A DNA stretch of 14,887 nucleotides from Methanoregula sp. (GCA_003157895.1 PMKW01000140.1:1-14887), one strand, 5' to 3'; counted from the first letter of the stretch, positions 1-7,470 are shown. Numbers and translations are program-made. The notes: generated by a model from the letters alone, not told the origin.

Positions 1-68
1 GTGGGTTTGATCGTAACCTTCCCTGCCGAGAGATCGGCATAGGCTATCTTTCCTGCGTATCCGTCCAT
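1..68 (-). CDS. Aldehyde:ferredoxin oxidoreductase, N-terminal fragment (cut by window edge)
   Basis: The minus strand opens with an ATG at 68 and reads MDGYAGKIAYADLSAGKVTI before leaving the window. The pattern (aromatic-A-GK-I, then D-L-[ST]-x-GKV) is the characteristic start of tungsten-pterin aldehyde:ferredoxin oxidoreductases, which oxidise aldehydes to acids in the cytoplasm with ferredoxin as acceptor. Only 22 codons are visible, so neither the Fe-S nor the tungstopterin ligands can be checked. A TATA-like element lies about 45 bases upstream. The placement next to tungstate/molybdate uptake genes fits a tungsten enzyme. Another AOR-family member (for example a formaldehyde or unassigned paralogue) cannot be excluded. 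Confidence 0.72.
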   Translation of the reverse strand, partial: MDGYAGKIAYADLSAGKVTIKP

Positions 69-110
69 GATAATTACCAAAACGTTACTTCACGATTCCG
101 GCTCATATAG

Positions 111-124
111 TTTTTTATAAAAAA
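111..124 (-). promoter_or_regulatory. TATA-box-like promoter for the AOR gene
   Basis: On the minus strand the A/T run around 111-124 reads TTTTTTATAAAAAAC, about 45 bases upstream of the ATG at 68. This is a sensible distance for an archaeal TATA box plus a short 5' leader. The assignment is by sequence resemblance only. Confidence 0.45.
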
Positions 125-330
125 TGAAATATGTTAACTGATGGGGAATGTTAATGAAAATCACCGGATTCAAAGTATCCCGGCGCCGAGAACGATGACG
201 ATATAATTCGTCCCGACACAATGTCTCTTCACCCTGCACCCATCCTCTCCAGCACCAGCCTCCCGACCCCATCGTTCGTCCGCCGTTTCCCGCAGGAACA
301 ACGGATCCCTGCTCCGGACCGGCTCATGCT
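125..330. other. Intergenic stretch without a supported gene
   Basis: This stretch lies between the end of the histidine kinase gene and the AOR promoter. Short open frames exist on both strands, but none has a ribosome binding site, a recognisable protein or plausible composition. I see no RNA gene or clear repeat here. Confidence 0.5.
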
Positions 331-2040
331 CTATTTTTTAGGCCGGTACATTCCCTTCGGCACGGCGATCTCGAACCGGGCGCCCTTCCCCGGCTCGCCG
401 TTCTCGGTGATGCTTATACCGGTAATCGAGAGGATCTCCCGGGAGAGGAAGAGACCCAGGCCCGTGTTCTTTCCAAACCCCTTGGTGAACAGGCGGGGCT
501 TGTCTTCCACGGGGATGCCGGCACCGTTATCCTCGAACAGAAGGATGAGCGAACCGTCCATTTCCCGGGAGGTTACCCGGATCGCGGTCATCCTTTCTCC
601 CCCATACCGGAGTGCGTTGTCGATAAGATTGTAGAACACTTTCTCAAGCAGCAGGTCGGCATACACTTCAAGACCTTCAGGGTGGATATCGATGTCCACC
701 CGGATGTCCCGCCCGGAAAGGTATGCCGCTTTCCCGCGGATGACGACTGCAACATCCTGCCATACCGGTGCCTTTACGCCAAGGTCCTGGTAGTCGCGGG
801 TGAACTCCAGTTCTTCCTGGAATACCAGGGTGATCTTCTCCATAATGGAAAGGTAGCTTTTCAGGACAGCCTCGTCCTTCTCGCTCTTTGCCAGCTCGAT
901 GTACCCGCCAAGACCGGTGAGCTTGTTCAGCATGTCGTGCCGGGTGATGCTGGAGAGCAGGTTCAGCTTCCGGTTCGTCGTCTCGATTGCCTGCCGTGCT
1001 TTCAGATTCTCGGTCACATCGCGGAACATGACCAGCCGTCCGTTATACCCGCCGACCGGTGCGGGGATCAGCCTGCACGTTACCTCGTAATCGCGGGATA
1101 CCCCGTCTTTTCCGCACATGACCTTATGCCGGGCCGTCCCTTTGCCGGAATCATCGCACGCGAGAGATGCGATAATGTCCGGCGGGAGGACAGCGCTCAC
1201 GGGTTCCCCGATGGGTGAACGGCCGGTACCCGGGATGATTTTCTGGGCAGCAGGGTTGAGATCGCTGACCCGGTCATTCCGGTCAAGGACAATGATACCG
1301 TCATTGATAGACATAAAGATAACCGGGTAAGCGACCGGAGCAAGGGAGAAGAGCTGGAACCGTAAGATCCCGAGTGCCATGAAAATGCCGGTGATAGTGA
1401 AGGTAAACGGCGTGATATCGAGGCCCGGGAACAGTTCGATCCCGAAGACATAGACTATGTTGGCCAGCACCGGAATGCCTGCTGCAAGGATCAGGAGGGT
1501 GATCTGCTGCCGGTAGATCACGGGCGAAGTGAAGAAACGAGAGGCGATCAGAATGAACGCGAACCCGGTAAGAAGGTAGGAGTATCCTACGTTGATCCAG
1601 AAGAAGGGGCCGTGCACGAAATTCCAGACAACGACCCCATGGATGATCTCGGGCGTGAATGCCTGATAATACAGGTAATGGTACGGGTTGGTGATCTCAA
1701 GGAGGAGGACGATTGCCGGTACTATGAAGAGGATGGCAACGTTTCTCCTGTTTACGGCATGCTCGTGGCCCGTATAACAGAGTACGACAAGCAGCCAGGC
1801 AACCGGGACAGTGACAATACCCAGGTATTCGATCGTATTAAAAAAGAGGTTGGCCGCCAGGTCGGCACTCGCGAGCTGGAGCGCATAACCGATAGTCCAG
1901 AGCGTTGTGGCGCACATGAGCAGGAAGAACGGTGCTGTGACCGGATCGCTTTTACGCTTCAGGCTCATCAGCGCAAGCACGCCGGTAATACCGGCTGATA
2001 CCAGCAGGGGGATCAGAAAAGGGGAGTTCTGGAATATCAT
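331..2040 (-). CDS. 7TM-PAS sensor histidine kinase
   Basis: A protein of 569 residues. Residues 1 to about 225 form roughly seven hydrophobic segments of the 7TM histidine-kinase sensor type. A PAS domain follows (about 235-345, starting near SINDGIIVLDRNDRV). Next comes an atypical dimerisation helix with the phosphoacceptor His368 in SSITRHDMLNKL. The last part is a HATPase domain with N-box NLIDNALRYGG, G1 box DNGAGIP and G2 box GLGLFLSREI. It would sense a signal at the membrane and autophosphorylate. No receiver domain or response-regulator gene is in the window, so its partner is unknown. I chose the ATG at 2040. A TTG at 2073 would add 11 polar residues, and neither has a well-placed ribosome binding site. 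It ends with TAG at 331-333. A link to metal sensing is only positional. Confidence 0.88.
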   Translation of the reverse strand: MIFQNSPFLIPLLVSAGITGVLALMSLKRKSDPVTAPFFLLMCATTLWTIGYALQLASADLAANLFFNTIEYLGIVTVPVAWLLVVLCYTGHEHAVNRRNVAILFIVPAIVLLLEITNPYHYLYYQAFTPEIIHGVVVWNFVHGPFFWINVGYSYLLTGFAFILIASRFFTSPVIYRQQITLLILAAGIPVLANIVYVFGIELFPGLDITPFTFTITGIFMALGILRFQLFSLAPVAYPVIFMSINDGIIVLDRNDRVSDLNPAAQKIIPGTGRSPIGEPVSAVLPPDIIASLACDDSGKGTARHKVMCGKDGVSRDYEVTCRLIPAPVGGYNGRLVMFRDVTENLKARQAIETTNRKLNLLSSITRHDMLNKLTGLGGYIELAKSEKDEAVLKSYLSIMEKITLVFQEELEFTRDYQDLGVKAPVWQDVAVVIRGKAAYLSGRDIRVDIDIHPEGLEVYADLLLEKVFYNLIDNALRYGGERMTAIRVTSREMDGSLILLFEDNGAGIPVEDKPRLFTKGFGKNTGLGLFLSREILSITGISITENGEPGKGARFEIAVPKGMYRPKK

Positions 2041-2214
2041 ATCGTTGATTGCTGTCTCCGGATTATTATACAATCCATGGGATGCGGGAGGTGTTAGGAG
2101 TTTTGGTTTATGAGATACGGTTTTATATTTCTTTCATTGATTGCATTCGCTCTGTTTTTCCCGGGGCCTCCCTGTACCCATTCCATCCCGGACCCGTCTC
2201 CTTGTTTTCCTGAT

Positions 2215-2263
2215 GGGGTACCACCCCCCCTGCCAGCATGGGGGGGGTGGGGGGTACCACCCC
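2215..2263. repeat. G/C-tract repeat: two copies of GGGGTACCACCCC around a G8-T-G6 run
   Basis: The 13-base word GGGGTACCACCCC occurs at 2215-2227 and again at 2251-2263, each centred on the palindrome GGTACC. Between them lies a run of eight Gs, one T and six Gs (2240-2254). The two copies can also pair with each other as imperfect inverted arms. G-tracts of this length could form a quadruplex, but that is inference. Looks like a degenerate interspersed element rather than coding DNA. Confidence 0.55.
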
Positions 2264-2355
2264 TGTCTGACACAAAAATTTGAGTTGGCCTATCGACGGT
2301 GAGTGGGGCTTTCAGCTGGGGGGGAGTCTGGGCCGAGCGGGCTGAGGGAGGGGGG

Positions 2356-2384
2356 GGAGGGGGTACCTCCCCCTCCGGTTTTTT
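2356..2384 (+). terminator. Perfect 8-bp hairpin followed by T6
   Basis: GGAGGGGG (2356-2363), a five-base loop, and CCCCCTCC (2369-2376) form a perfect stem, followed by GG and six Ts. It resembles an intrinsic terminator on the plus strand. No plus-strand gene lies immediately upstream, so it may instead be part of the surrounding G-rich repeat element. Confidence 0.35.
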
Positions 2385-2403
2385 AAAAAAAAGTATACCC
2401 AAG

Positions 2404-2540
2404 TTAAACCATAATTTTTTCGGTCCCTTCAACGATCTTAATTTCCTCCTCCGTCAGCCCATAAAGCTCGTATACCAGCTTATCGATAGAAGCATCCGTC
2501 GCCTCAACCTGCTGCTAGAGTAGCGTTTTTTCGTGATGAA
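2404..2540 (-). pseudogene. Relic C-terminus of a type IIG-like restriction/methylase protein
   Basis: Read on the minus strand from about 2540 down to the TAA at 2404-2406, the frame gives HHEKTLL, then an in-frame TAG, then QQVEATDASIDKLVYELYGL and TEEEIKIVEG. The pattern EATD-x2-ID-x-LVYELYGLTEEEI is the typical extreme C-terminus of large Eco57I/TaqI-class restriction-methylase proteins. The internal TAG probably replaced a Gln codon (CAG). No start codon, catalytic domain or target-recognition domain precedes it: the frame runs straight into the 3' end of tupC. I therefore read it as a degraded fragment left by a lost mobile or defence gene. The family assignment is from memory of the motif. 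Confidence 0.6.
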
Positions 2541-2590
2541 TGGGCCGGGCGTCTCCTTTATCTTCACCCGATAGGTTCTGCCAGAGAATC

Positions 2591-3688
2591 TTACAGATGA
2601 GCCCGCCCCTCATCAACCGGCAGTACATGGATCGCAGTTGCCTTCACCCCGGCAACAACCCCAGCTCCAACGGTAAATCCGAGCTCGGTGGAGGACCTGC
2701 GGGTGATCAGGGCAACAAGAGGCATCCCGCAATCGGCCGTAATCCGGATAAACGGGCCGTAGGGAACCATACGGGTGATCCTGCCGGTAAGATGGTTGCG
2801 GACACTGGTCTTCTGGAGCATCGTAGTTGCAGGAGCAAGGGTCACTTCCTCCGGCCGGATATAGAGGGCGACAGCGGTACCGGTCCTGAGCGGAGTCAGC
2901 GCCTCAAAAACAGTGTCCCCGATAGCTATGGTGGCATGGCCTCCCTCATTGGCAGTCACCGTCCCTTTCAGCACGGTATCGGTGCCAACGAACCGGGCAA
3001 TATCCCTGCCCTCCGGATGGTAGAAGATTTCCGTGGCCGTACCGACCTGGACTATTCTTCCGCCCATGATGACACCGATCCGGTCGGCAAGGCGCTGCCC
3101 CTGGATCATGTCGTGGGTAGAGAGGATTATCGTTGTATGGAACTTCCGGTTTATCTGAAGGATGAGATCTTCGATCATATCGGCATTGATCGGATCCAGG
3201 TTCGCTGTCGGCTCGTCAAGGAGCAGTACTTCAGGCTGCGTGACAAGCGCCCGGGCGATCGCCACCCGCTGCATCTCCCCGCCGGAAAGTGTTGGCGCCA
3301 TCCGGCTGGAAAGATGGGGGAGTCCGACAATTTCGAGTGCGGATCGGACGCGTCCCTCGCGCTGCGATCTCTCAACCCCCCGGAACCTCAGGCCGAATGC
3401 CACATTGTCCGCAACGGTGGTATTCATGACCGCGGGTTTCTGGAAGACCATTCCCATGCGCCTGCGGATCGATAACCGTTTACTCTCCGGCGCTGAAGTA
3501 TCGGTCCCGTCAAAAACGATTGTTCCGGCTGATGGCGTGTCAATGAGATCGATTTGTCTTAAGAGGGTTGTTTTGCCGCTTCCGCTCGGGCCGATAAGGG
3601 TGAAAATTTCACCTTTGCGGATATCCAGAGAAATCCCCTGCAGGACATCACGGTCGCCAAACCGGCGTGAAAGACCGGATAGTTCAAT
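2591..3688 (-). CDS. tupC: Tungstate/molybdate ABC transporter ATPase
   Basis: ATP-hydrolysing subunit that would drive oxyanion import together with the permease just upstream. With the start taken as the ATT at 3688-3686, it is 365 residues long. Walker A GPSGSGKTT is at about 33-41, the Q-loop VFQKP near Gln83, the signature LSGGEMQRVAIARAL at about 134-148, Walker B LLLDEP at about 155-160 and the switch His at about 192. The last part is a TOBE-like oxyanion-sensing region, seen in molybdate-type ATPases. No ATG, GTG or TTG lies in this frame between the permease stop and the Walker A. The first ATG in frame (3457) would remove Walker A. The expected N-terminus (IIELSGLSRRFGD) begins exactly at the permease stop codon, in an overlap of the TAATT type where TAATG would be normal. 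Either ATT/ATA is used as start or base 3686 is a recent change or error. Confidence 0.85.
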   Translation of the reverse strand: MELSGLSRRFGDRDVLQGISLDIRKGEIFTLIGPSGSGKTTLLRQIDLIDTPSAGTIVFDGTDTSAPESKRLSIRRRMGMVFQKPAVMNTTVADNVAFGLRFRGVERSQREGRVRSALEIVGLPHLSSRMAPTLSGGEMQRVAIARALVTQPEVLLLDEPTANLDPINADMIEDLILQINRKFHTTIILSTHDMIQGQRLADRIGVIMGGRIVQVGTATEIFYHPEGRDIARFVGTDTVLKGTVTANEGGHATIAIGDTVFEALTPLRTGTAVALYIRPEEVTLAPATTMLQKTSVRNHLTGRITRMVPYGPFIRITADCGMPLVALITRRSSTELGFTVGAGVVAGVKATAIHVLPVDEGRAHL

Positions 3689-4419
3689 TATGCCCGTGGG
3701 GATCCCCCCATAATGCGGTCGAAATCGCCCATTGCGCCGGAAGTGATCAGGTTCATGATGATGACGATGACGAGGGCGATGGCGAGAAGGATGATACCAA
3801 GGGCAATAGAGAACCCGAAGTCACCAAGGCCGGTCTGGAGCGCGATCGCGGTTGTCAGCACCCGTGTCTGACCTAATATATTGCCGCCGATCATCATCGC
3901 CACGCCCACTTCGGAGATCGCCCTCCCGAATCCAAGGATCAGGGCACTGAGAATGGCAAACCGTGCTTCTTTTATGACCTGGACCACCGTCTGGAATCCC
4001 GTGGCGCCGAGCGAGATGAGGGTGTCGCTGATGTTCCTGTCGATGCTGCTCAGTGCGGACAGGACAAGACCCGTTGTTATGGGGATTATCAGGACCATCT
4101 GGCCAAGGATCATCCCTTCAGGTGTCCACAAAAGGCCAAAGTACCCGAGAGGACCGCTCCGCGAGAGCACGAGGTAGAGCAGGAGGCCCACGACTACCGT
4201 CGGGACCGAATACAGGGTCTGGATGAGCACGATGAGGATGCGTTTGCCAGGGAAATCATGGAAATGGATAAAGCCCCCGAGCGGGATGGAAATGAAGGAG
4301 GCAAGGACGGTTGCCGTGAGGGAGACATACAGGGACAAAAGAGCGATCTGCATGACGTCCGGGTTAAGGGTCACAATCAGGTTGAGTGCCTGGAAAAATC
4401 CTGAGATAATGTCACTCAT
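3688..4419 (-). CDS. tupB: Tungstate/molybdate ABC transporter permease
   Basis: Inner-membrane permease of 243 residues with five to six hydrophobic segments. The cytoplasmic EAA-type loop reads LGATGFQTVVQVIKEARFAI, followed by FGRAISEVGVAMMIGGNI, a pattern typical of the TupB branch. The length matches the family. It starts with ATG at 4419 and its stop overlaps the start of the ATPase, so the two are translationally coupled. The cognate binding protein is not adjacent: it lies beyond the oppositely oriented MOT1 gene. Substrate (tungstate versus molybdate) cannot be fixed from the permease alone; the binding-protein sequence favours the Tup type. Confidence 0.88.
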   Translation of the reverse strand: MSDIISGFFQALNLIVTLNPDVMQIALLSLYVSLTATVLASFISIPLGGFIHFHDFPGKRILIVLIQTLYSVPTVVVGLLLYLVLSRSGPLGYFGLLWTPEGMILGQMVLIIPITTGLVLSALSSIDRNISDTLISLGATGFQTVVQVIKEARFAILSALILGFGRAISEVGVAMMIGGNILGQTRVLTTAIALQTGLGDFGFSIALGIILLAIALVIVIIMNLITSGAMGDFDRIMGGSPRA

Positions 4420-4493
4420 CGTGTAACCTTTTGTAATTCTTTGTCATCCGTATGATGAAATGATACCCCTTTTGTCCTTGTAAAAAGGTTAAT

Positions 4494-4515
4494 CTTATAA
4501 TCAACGTTAAGTTAT
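4494..4515. promoter_or_regulatory. Shared divergent promoter core and partial palindrome between tupBC and the MOT1 gene
   Basis: CTTATAATC at 4494-4502 can act as a TATA box in either direction: about 75 bases from the tupB ATG on the minus strand, and about 110 bases from the MOT1 start on the plus strand. It overlaps an imperfect palindrome, ATAATCAACGTTAAGTTAT (4497-4515), centred on AACGTT. This arrangement would allow one regulator to control both uptake systems. Inference from sequence only. Confidence 0.35.
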
Positions 4516-4537
4516 TTTAATCATTATCCATAGGATG

Positions 4538-4573
4538 TCAGGGTATTTTCATTACATGATGACGGAACCCTGA
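4538..4573 (+). promoter_or_regulatory. Inverted repeat in the 5' region of the MOT1 gene
   Basis: TCAGGGT (4538-4544) and ACCCTGA (4567-4573) are perfect 7-base inverted arms with a 22-base spacer, which itself holds TCAT-TAC-ATGA. If transcription starts downstream of the TATA-like element near 4494-4502, this would be a leader hairpin about 40 bases before the start codon. Function unknown. Confidence 0.3.
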
Positions 4574-4610
4574 TGAACTGAACCGTCCCTTTCGCAGACC
4601 TGCTGATACC

Positions 4611-5732
4611 GTGTCCGAGAACCCTGCAATCCCGATGAAATTCTCCCTGTCGGAGCTTGCGGGATCGCTGGGGGATTTTGGGACCATCATCCCCCTGATC
4701 CTTGCCGTAGCTCTCGTCTCCGATGTCAATGCACGGTATGTGCTCCTCTTCTTCGGCATCTGGTTCATCCTTACCGGGCTCTATTACCGGCTGCCGATCC
4801 CCCTTGAGCCGATGAAAGCCATTGCCGTTATAGTCATTGCCGGGGGAGTCGCCAGCGGAGAAATCGCAGCGGCAGGCCTCATGCTGGGTGTCATCTTTCT
4901 GGTGCTCGGTTATGGCAGGTTTTTTGAGATCATTGATACGTGGGTGCCGCAGAGTGTCGTTCGGGGAATTCAGCTAGGCCTGGCGCTGCTCCTGTTCAGG
5001 GCATCCGTGGGATTTGTCGTGAAGGATCCCCTGTTCTTCCTCGTGGGTATCGTGATCATTGCCGGCTTTTATCTCCTCGTACGCTACCGGGGGATCCCCG
5101 ATCTCTCCGCGATCGTGGTTATCGGTGTCGGTCTTATTGCAGGGATCGTTGTTTATGGGTTTCCTCCTGTCAGCCTGATCCCCGCTCCGCAGCTGATGAT
5201 ACCTGTTCCCACCGATTTTTCATCCGCATTTGCAACACTCGTTCTCCCGCAGGTTGTCCTCACAATCGCAAACGCGATCCTCGCTACATCGCTGCTGACA
5301 AAGGACCTCTTCTCCGCGGATGTGCCACCAAAGAAGCTTTCAACCACCATCGGCCTGATGAATCTGGTATCCGTCCCCTTCGGTGGATTTCCCATGTGTC
5401 ACGGGGCGGGCGGGCTGGCAGGCCAGTACCGGTACGGTGCGAGAACGGGGGGTGCCAATGTTTTTGCCGGAGTGATCTTTTTAGTCCTTGCCCTCTTTTT
5501 CACATCGCCGCAGGTGCTTTCCATCATTGCTGTTGGCGTCCTCGGGGCATTGCTGGTCTTTGTCGGGATCGAGATGGGGCGCCACAGTCTCAAGTCAGAT
5601 TCGCTGGTCATTACTCTTGTCATCGGTGTGCTTGCGCTTGTCAGTTCGATAACCGTTGCGTTTATCGCCGGGATGATCATGGCATATCTTCTGGGATGGC
5701 TGGGTAAGAAACCGGTCCGGAAGGAGTGCTGA
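4611..5732 (+). CDS. MOT1-family molybdate (sulfate-permease-like) transporter
   Basis: A polytopic membrane protein of 373 residues with ten or more hydrophobic segments. Two motif regions mark the MOT1 branch of the sulfate permease superfamily: SLGDFGTIIPLILA with PIPLEPMKAIAVIVI near the N-terminus, and GGFPMCHGAGGLAGQYRYGA in the second half. Characterised eukaryotic MOT1 proteins import molybdate with high affinity. For the archaeal members the substrate is inferred. The gene sits head-to-head with tupBC and tail-to-tail with tupA, which strongly supports an oxyanion (molybdate or tungstate) role. I used the GTG at 4611. The ATG 24 bases downstream (MKFSLSELAGSLGDFG) is an equally possible start, and neither has a clear ribosome binding site. 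Confidence 0.87.
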   Translation: MSENPAIPMKFSLSELAGSLGDFGTIIPLILAVALVSDVNARYVLLFFGIWFILTGLYYRLPIPLEPMKAIAVIVIAGGVASGEIAAAGLMLGVIFLVLGYGRFFEIIDTWVPQSVVRGIQLGLALLLFRASVGFVVKDPLFFLVGIVIIAGFYLLVRYRGIPDLSAIVVIGVGLIAGIVVYGFPPVSLIPAPQLMIPVPTDFSSAFATLVLPQVVLTIANAILATSLLTKDLFSADVPPKKLSTTIGLMNLVSVPFGGFPMCHGAGGLAGQYRYGARTGGANVFAGVIFLVLALFFTSPQVLSIIAVGVLGALLVFVGIEMGRHSLKSDSLVITLVIGVLALVSSITVAFIAGMIMAYLLGWLGKKPVRKEC

Positions 5733-5826
5733 ACCTGCGGTCAGGGATCCGTATATACTCATACTCTCTGTTCTGCACTAGAGGTACAGCGGTCGGTCAG
5801 AATGGATCCTGAAGCGGGACTCTGTT

Positions 5827-5833
5827 AAAAAAA
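5827..5833 (-). terminator. T-tract after tupA
   Basis: Immediately after the tupA TAA, the minus strand carries a run of seven Ts, flanked by CTCT and AACAGAG. T-tracts of this kind are the usual archaeal termination signal. It lies in the short gap between the converging MOT1 and tupA genes. Confidence 0.45.
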
Positions 5834-5838
5834 GAGAA

Positions 5839-6894
5839 TTATTGTGCAGCAGTGGCATTAGCTACCGGTGCAGCAGTAGTAGCATTTGCTGCAGGTGCAG
5901 CAGTAGTAACCACCGTTGCTGGCTTGAGATCCGTTGCCGGCGTTGAGTAATCGCCGACCCACCCTGCCTTGGCAGTTGGTACCGTTACGCTCATCGGGGT
6001 GAACAGGGACTTGCCGTACTTGTCAACACCATATGCTCCGATATCAGCCTGGGTCTGCGGCGAGATCAGGAAATTGATGAAGTTGTTTGCCATCTGGATC
6101 TTCTCAACCGGCTGCTTGTCGTTGTATACAGCCATGACGCTGTAGATGTTGAGCAGGCTTGCACCTTTCGTGACCAGGGGCACGAGGGTCAGGTTGCTCT
6201 TGTAGGCGAGGAAGGTACCTTCGTCGGTCAGGGTGTATGCTCCCTTGTCGCTTGCCATCTGGAGGGTCTCTCCCATCCCCTTGCCTGCCTCGATATACCA
6301 GAGACCGGATTTCTCGACATTAACCGTGTAGTTATACCCGGCACTCTTCCAGATGTTCTGCTCGGCAGTCTGCGTACCGGATCCGTCCCCACGGGAGACG
6401 AAGGAGACGTTTGCCGTCTGGTTCGTTCCCTTGAGGAGAAGTGTTGTGAAGGCATTTTCCGGCGTCATGTTGGTAATTCCTGCCGGATCCGTCGGAGGAC
6501 CAGCGATGATGAAATAATTCGATGCAAAGGTCCTGCGGTTGAGGCCTTTCCCGGTCTGCATGAACGCGAGTTCCGCTGCCGGGGAGTGAACGAGAAGGAC
6601 GTCGGCATCGCCGTTCGTGGCAATCTGGATAGCCTTGCCACTACCCTGCGACGTGATGGCGAGCTTCACGTTATACTGGGACTCGAACTTGGGCTGGAGA
6701 TAAGCAAGAAGACCGGTATCGTAGAGGCTCGTTGTCGTTGCGATCACGAGTTTCTGCTGCGGGGTTTCGTTAGCAGCAGGAGTTGCAGCAGGAGTTGTTG
6801 CCTGCGGTGACGTACTGGTACACCCAGTAAAACAGATTGCAATGAAGAGCACTGCAATCATGATAATGATGAATCCATGCACATTTTTTGTCAT
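5839..6894 (-). CDS. tupA: Tungstate/molybdate-binding lipoprotein of the ABC transporter
   Basis: Extracytoplasmic binding protein of 351 residues that would deliver the oxyanion to TupBC. With the ATG at 6894 it has a lipoprotein signal: MTKNVHGF, a hydrophobic stretch, then FTGC with the lipid-bearing Cys at residue 25. A Thr/Ala/Pro-rich linker follows. The mature domain begins KLVIATTTSLYDTGLLAYL and continues with GSGKAIQIATNGDADVLLVH, GKGLNRRTFASNYFIIAGPP and SRGDGSGTQTAEQNIWK. These are hallmarks of TupA-type tungstate-binding proteins (TTTS and RGDxSGT oxyanion contacts). The last 25 or so residues are an Ala/Thr/Asn/Pro-rich tail not expected in the family. A TTG at 6933 would extend the protein but spoil the signal peptide. 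The gene is separated from tupBC by the MOT1 gene. Confidence 0.9.
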   Translation of the reverse strand: MTKNVHGFIIIMIAVLFIAICFTGCTSTSPQATTPAATPAANETPQQKLVIATTTSLYDTGLLAYLQPKFESQYNVKLAITSQGSGKAIQIATNGDADVLLVHSPAAELAFMQTGKGLNRRTFASNYFIIAGPPTDPAGITNMTPENAFTTLLLKGTNQTANVSFVSRGDGSGTQTAEQNIWKSAGYNYTVNVEKSGLWYIEAGKGMGETLQMASDKGAYTLTDEGTFLAYKSNLTLVPLVTKGASLLNIYSVMAVYNDKQPVEKIQMANNFINFLISPQTQADIGAYGVDKYGKSLFTPMSVTVPTAKAGWVGDYSTPATDLKPATVVTTAAPAANATTAAPVANATAAQ

Positions 6895-6969
6895 AGTATG
6901 ACCGCTATGAAAGTCGATAAGAACACTCTTCAATGTTTCTTTTTGCGCTCTGTAAACAAAAACAATTTA

Positions 6970-6979
6970 ATCAATTGAT
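6970..6979. promoter_or_regulatory. Palindrome ATCAATTGAT upstream of tupA
   Basis: A perfect 10-base palindrome about 75 bases upstream of the tupA ATG, in an A/T-rich stretch that could also hold the TATA box. Its core CAATTG recurs in the palindrome upstream of the Mos-like gene (7782-7789), suggesting a shared operator. No experimental support is available here. Confidence 0.35.
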
Positions 6980-7053
6980 AAACAACTGATATGTCAATAA
7001 GAACCTGACGGTCTGATGCTAAAAAAAAGTGTATCTCCCATTCTGCTGGTAAT

Positions 7054-7470
7054 TTATCCTTTTTTTAATATTCCCTCGAAAATTACCGAGCCGAGAATTT
7101 CATCCGTCTCTTTTGGGTATTTCGTCTGCATCAGTTCGATCATTTTTCTGCTGCCTTTTGCAGTGGTGAGGATCCCCACACGCTCGGCCCTTGTTACTAA
7201 TTCCTCCTGTTCCATCATGGCAAAATACGGCAGCACATAATAGTGCGGGACATCGAGGAATTCTGCGAGCCGCCGCGTTGTCGGGAACTTCATCCGGATA
7301 GTATTGTCAGCAAATGTGATGGTGATCGAACGCTCCAGCAGCTGGATGCGGACTGCAGCATCAAAGAGGACATCAACGGAGAGGGCGGCCATGAGGGGTC
7401 TTCCCGGAATAGTTATACTTGCCTCCTTAATGAGCCTTAGTAAATATTCGGGATACCCCAAATCTGGCAA
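7054..7470 (-). CDS. Small winged-helix-like protein, possible regulator
   Basis: A protein of 138 residues (TTG start at 7470), or 112 residues if the ATG at 7392 is used. I do not recognise a named family. The C-terminal half looks like a winged helix: helix TTRRLAEFLDVP, a second helix HYYVLPYFAMMEQEELV, then a wing-like GILTTAKGSRKMIELM. The pattern of a small residue, Gly and basic residues after a short hairpin is common in archaeal transcription factors. The N-terminal part (PEYLLRLIKEAS) reads like a real amphipathic helix, which favours the longer form although no ribosome binding site precedes the TTG. It lies in line behind the 67-residue gene and ahead of tupA, all on the minus strand. 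The position makes it a candidate regulator of metal uptake; that is inference. Confidence 0.7.
   Translation of the reverse strand: MPDLGYPEYLLRLIKEASITIPGRPLMAALSVDVLFDAAVRIQLLERSITITFADNTIRMKFPTTRRLAEFLDVPHYYVLPYFAMMEQEELVTRAERVGILTTAKGSRKMIELMQTKYPKETDEILGSVIFEGILKKG

Noticed and set aside
90..634. Short open frames on both strands around the AOR promoter and histidine kinase end
   Set aside because: They have poor composition, overlap the kinase gene or promoter, and lack translation signals.
2094..2432. Open frame of 112 codons on the minus strand over the G-rich region
   Set aside because: Its translation is a run of Pro/Gly from G/C tracts, it crosses hairpins and the restriction-gene relic in another frame, and it has no ribosome binding site.
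2540..3475. Long plus-strand open frame of 311 codons
   Set aside because: It is antisense to the ATPase gene, whose Walker A, signature and Walker B motifs are unmistakable.
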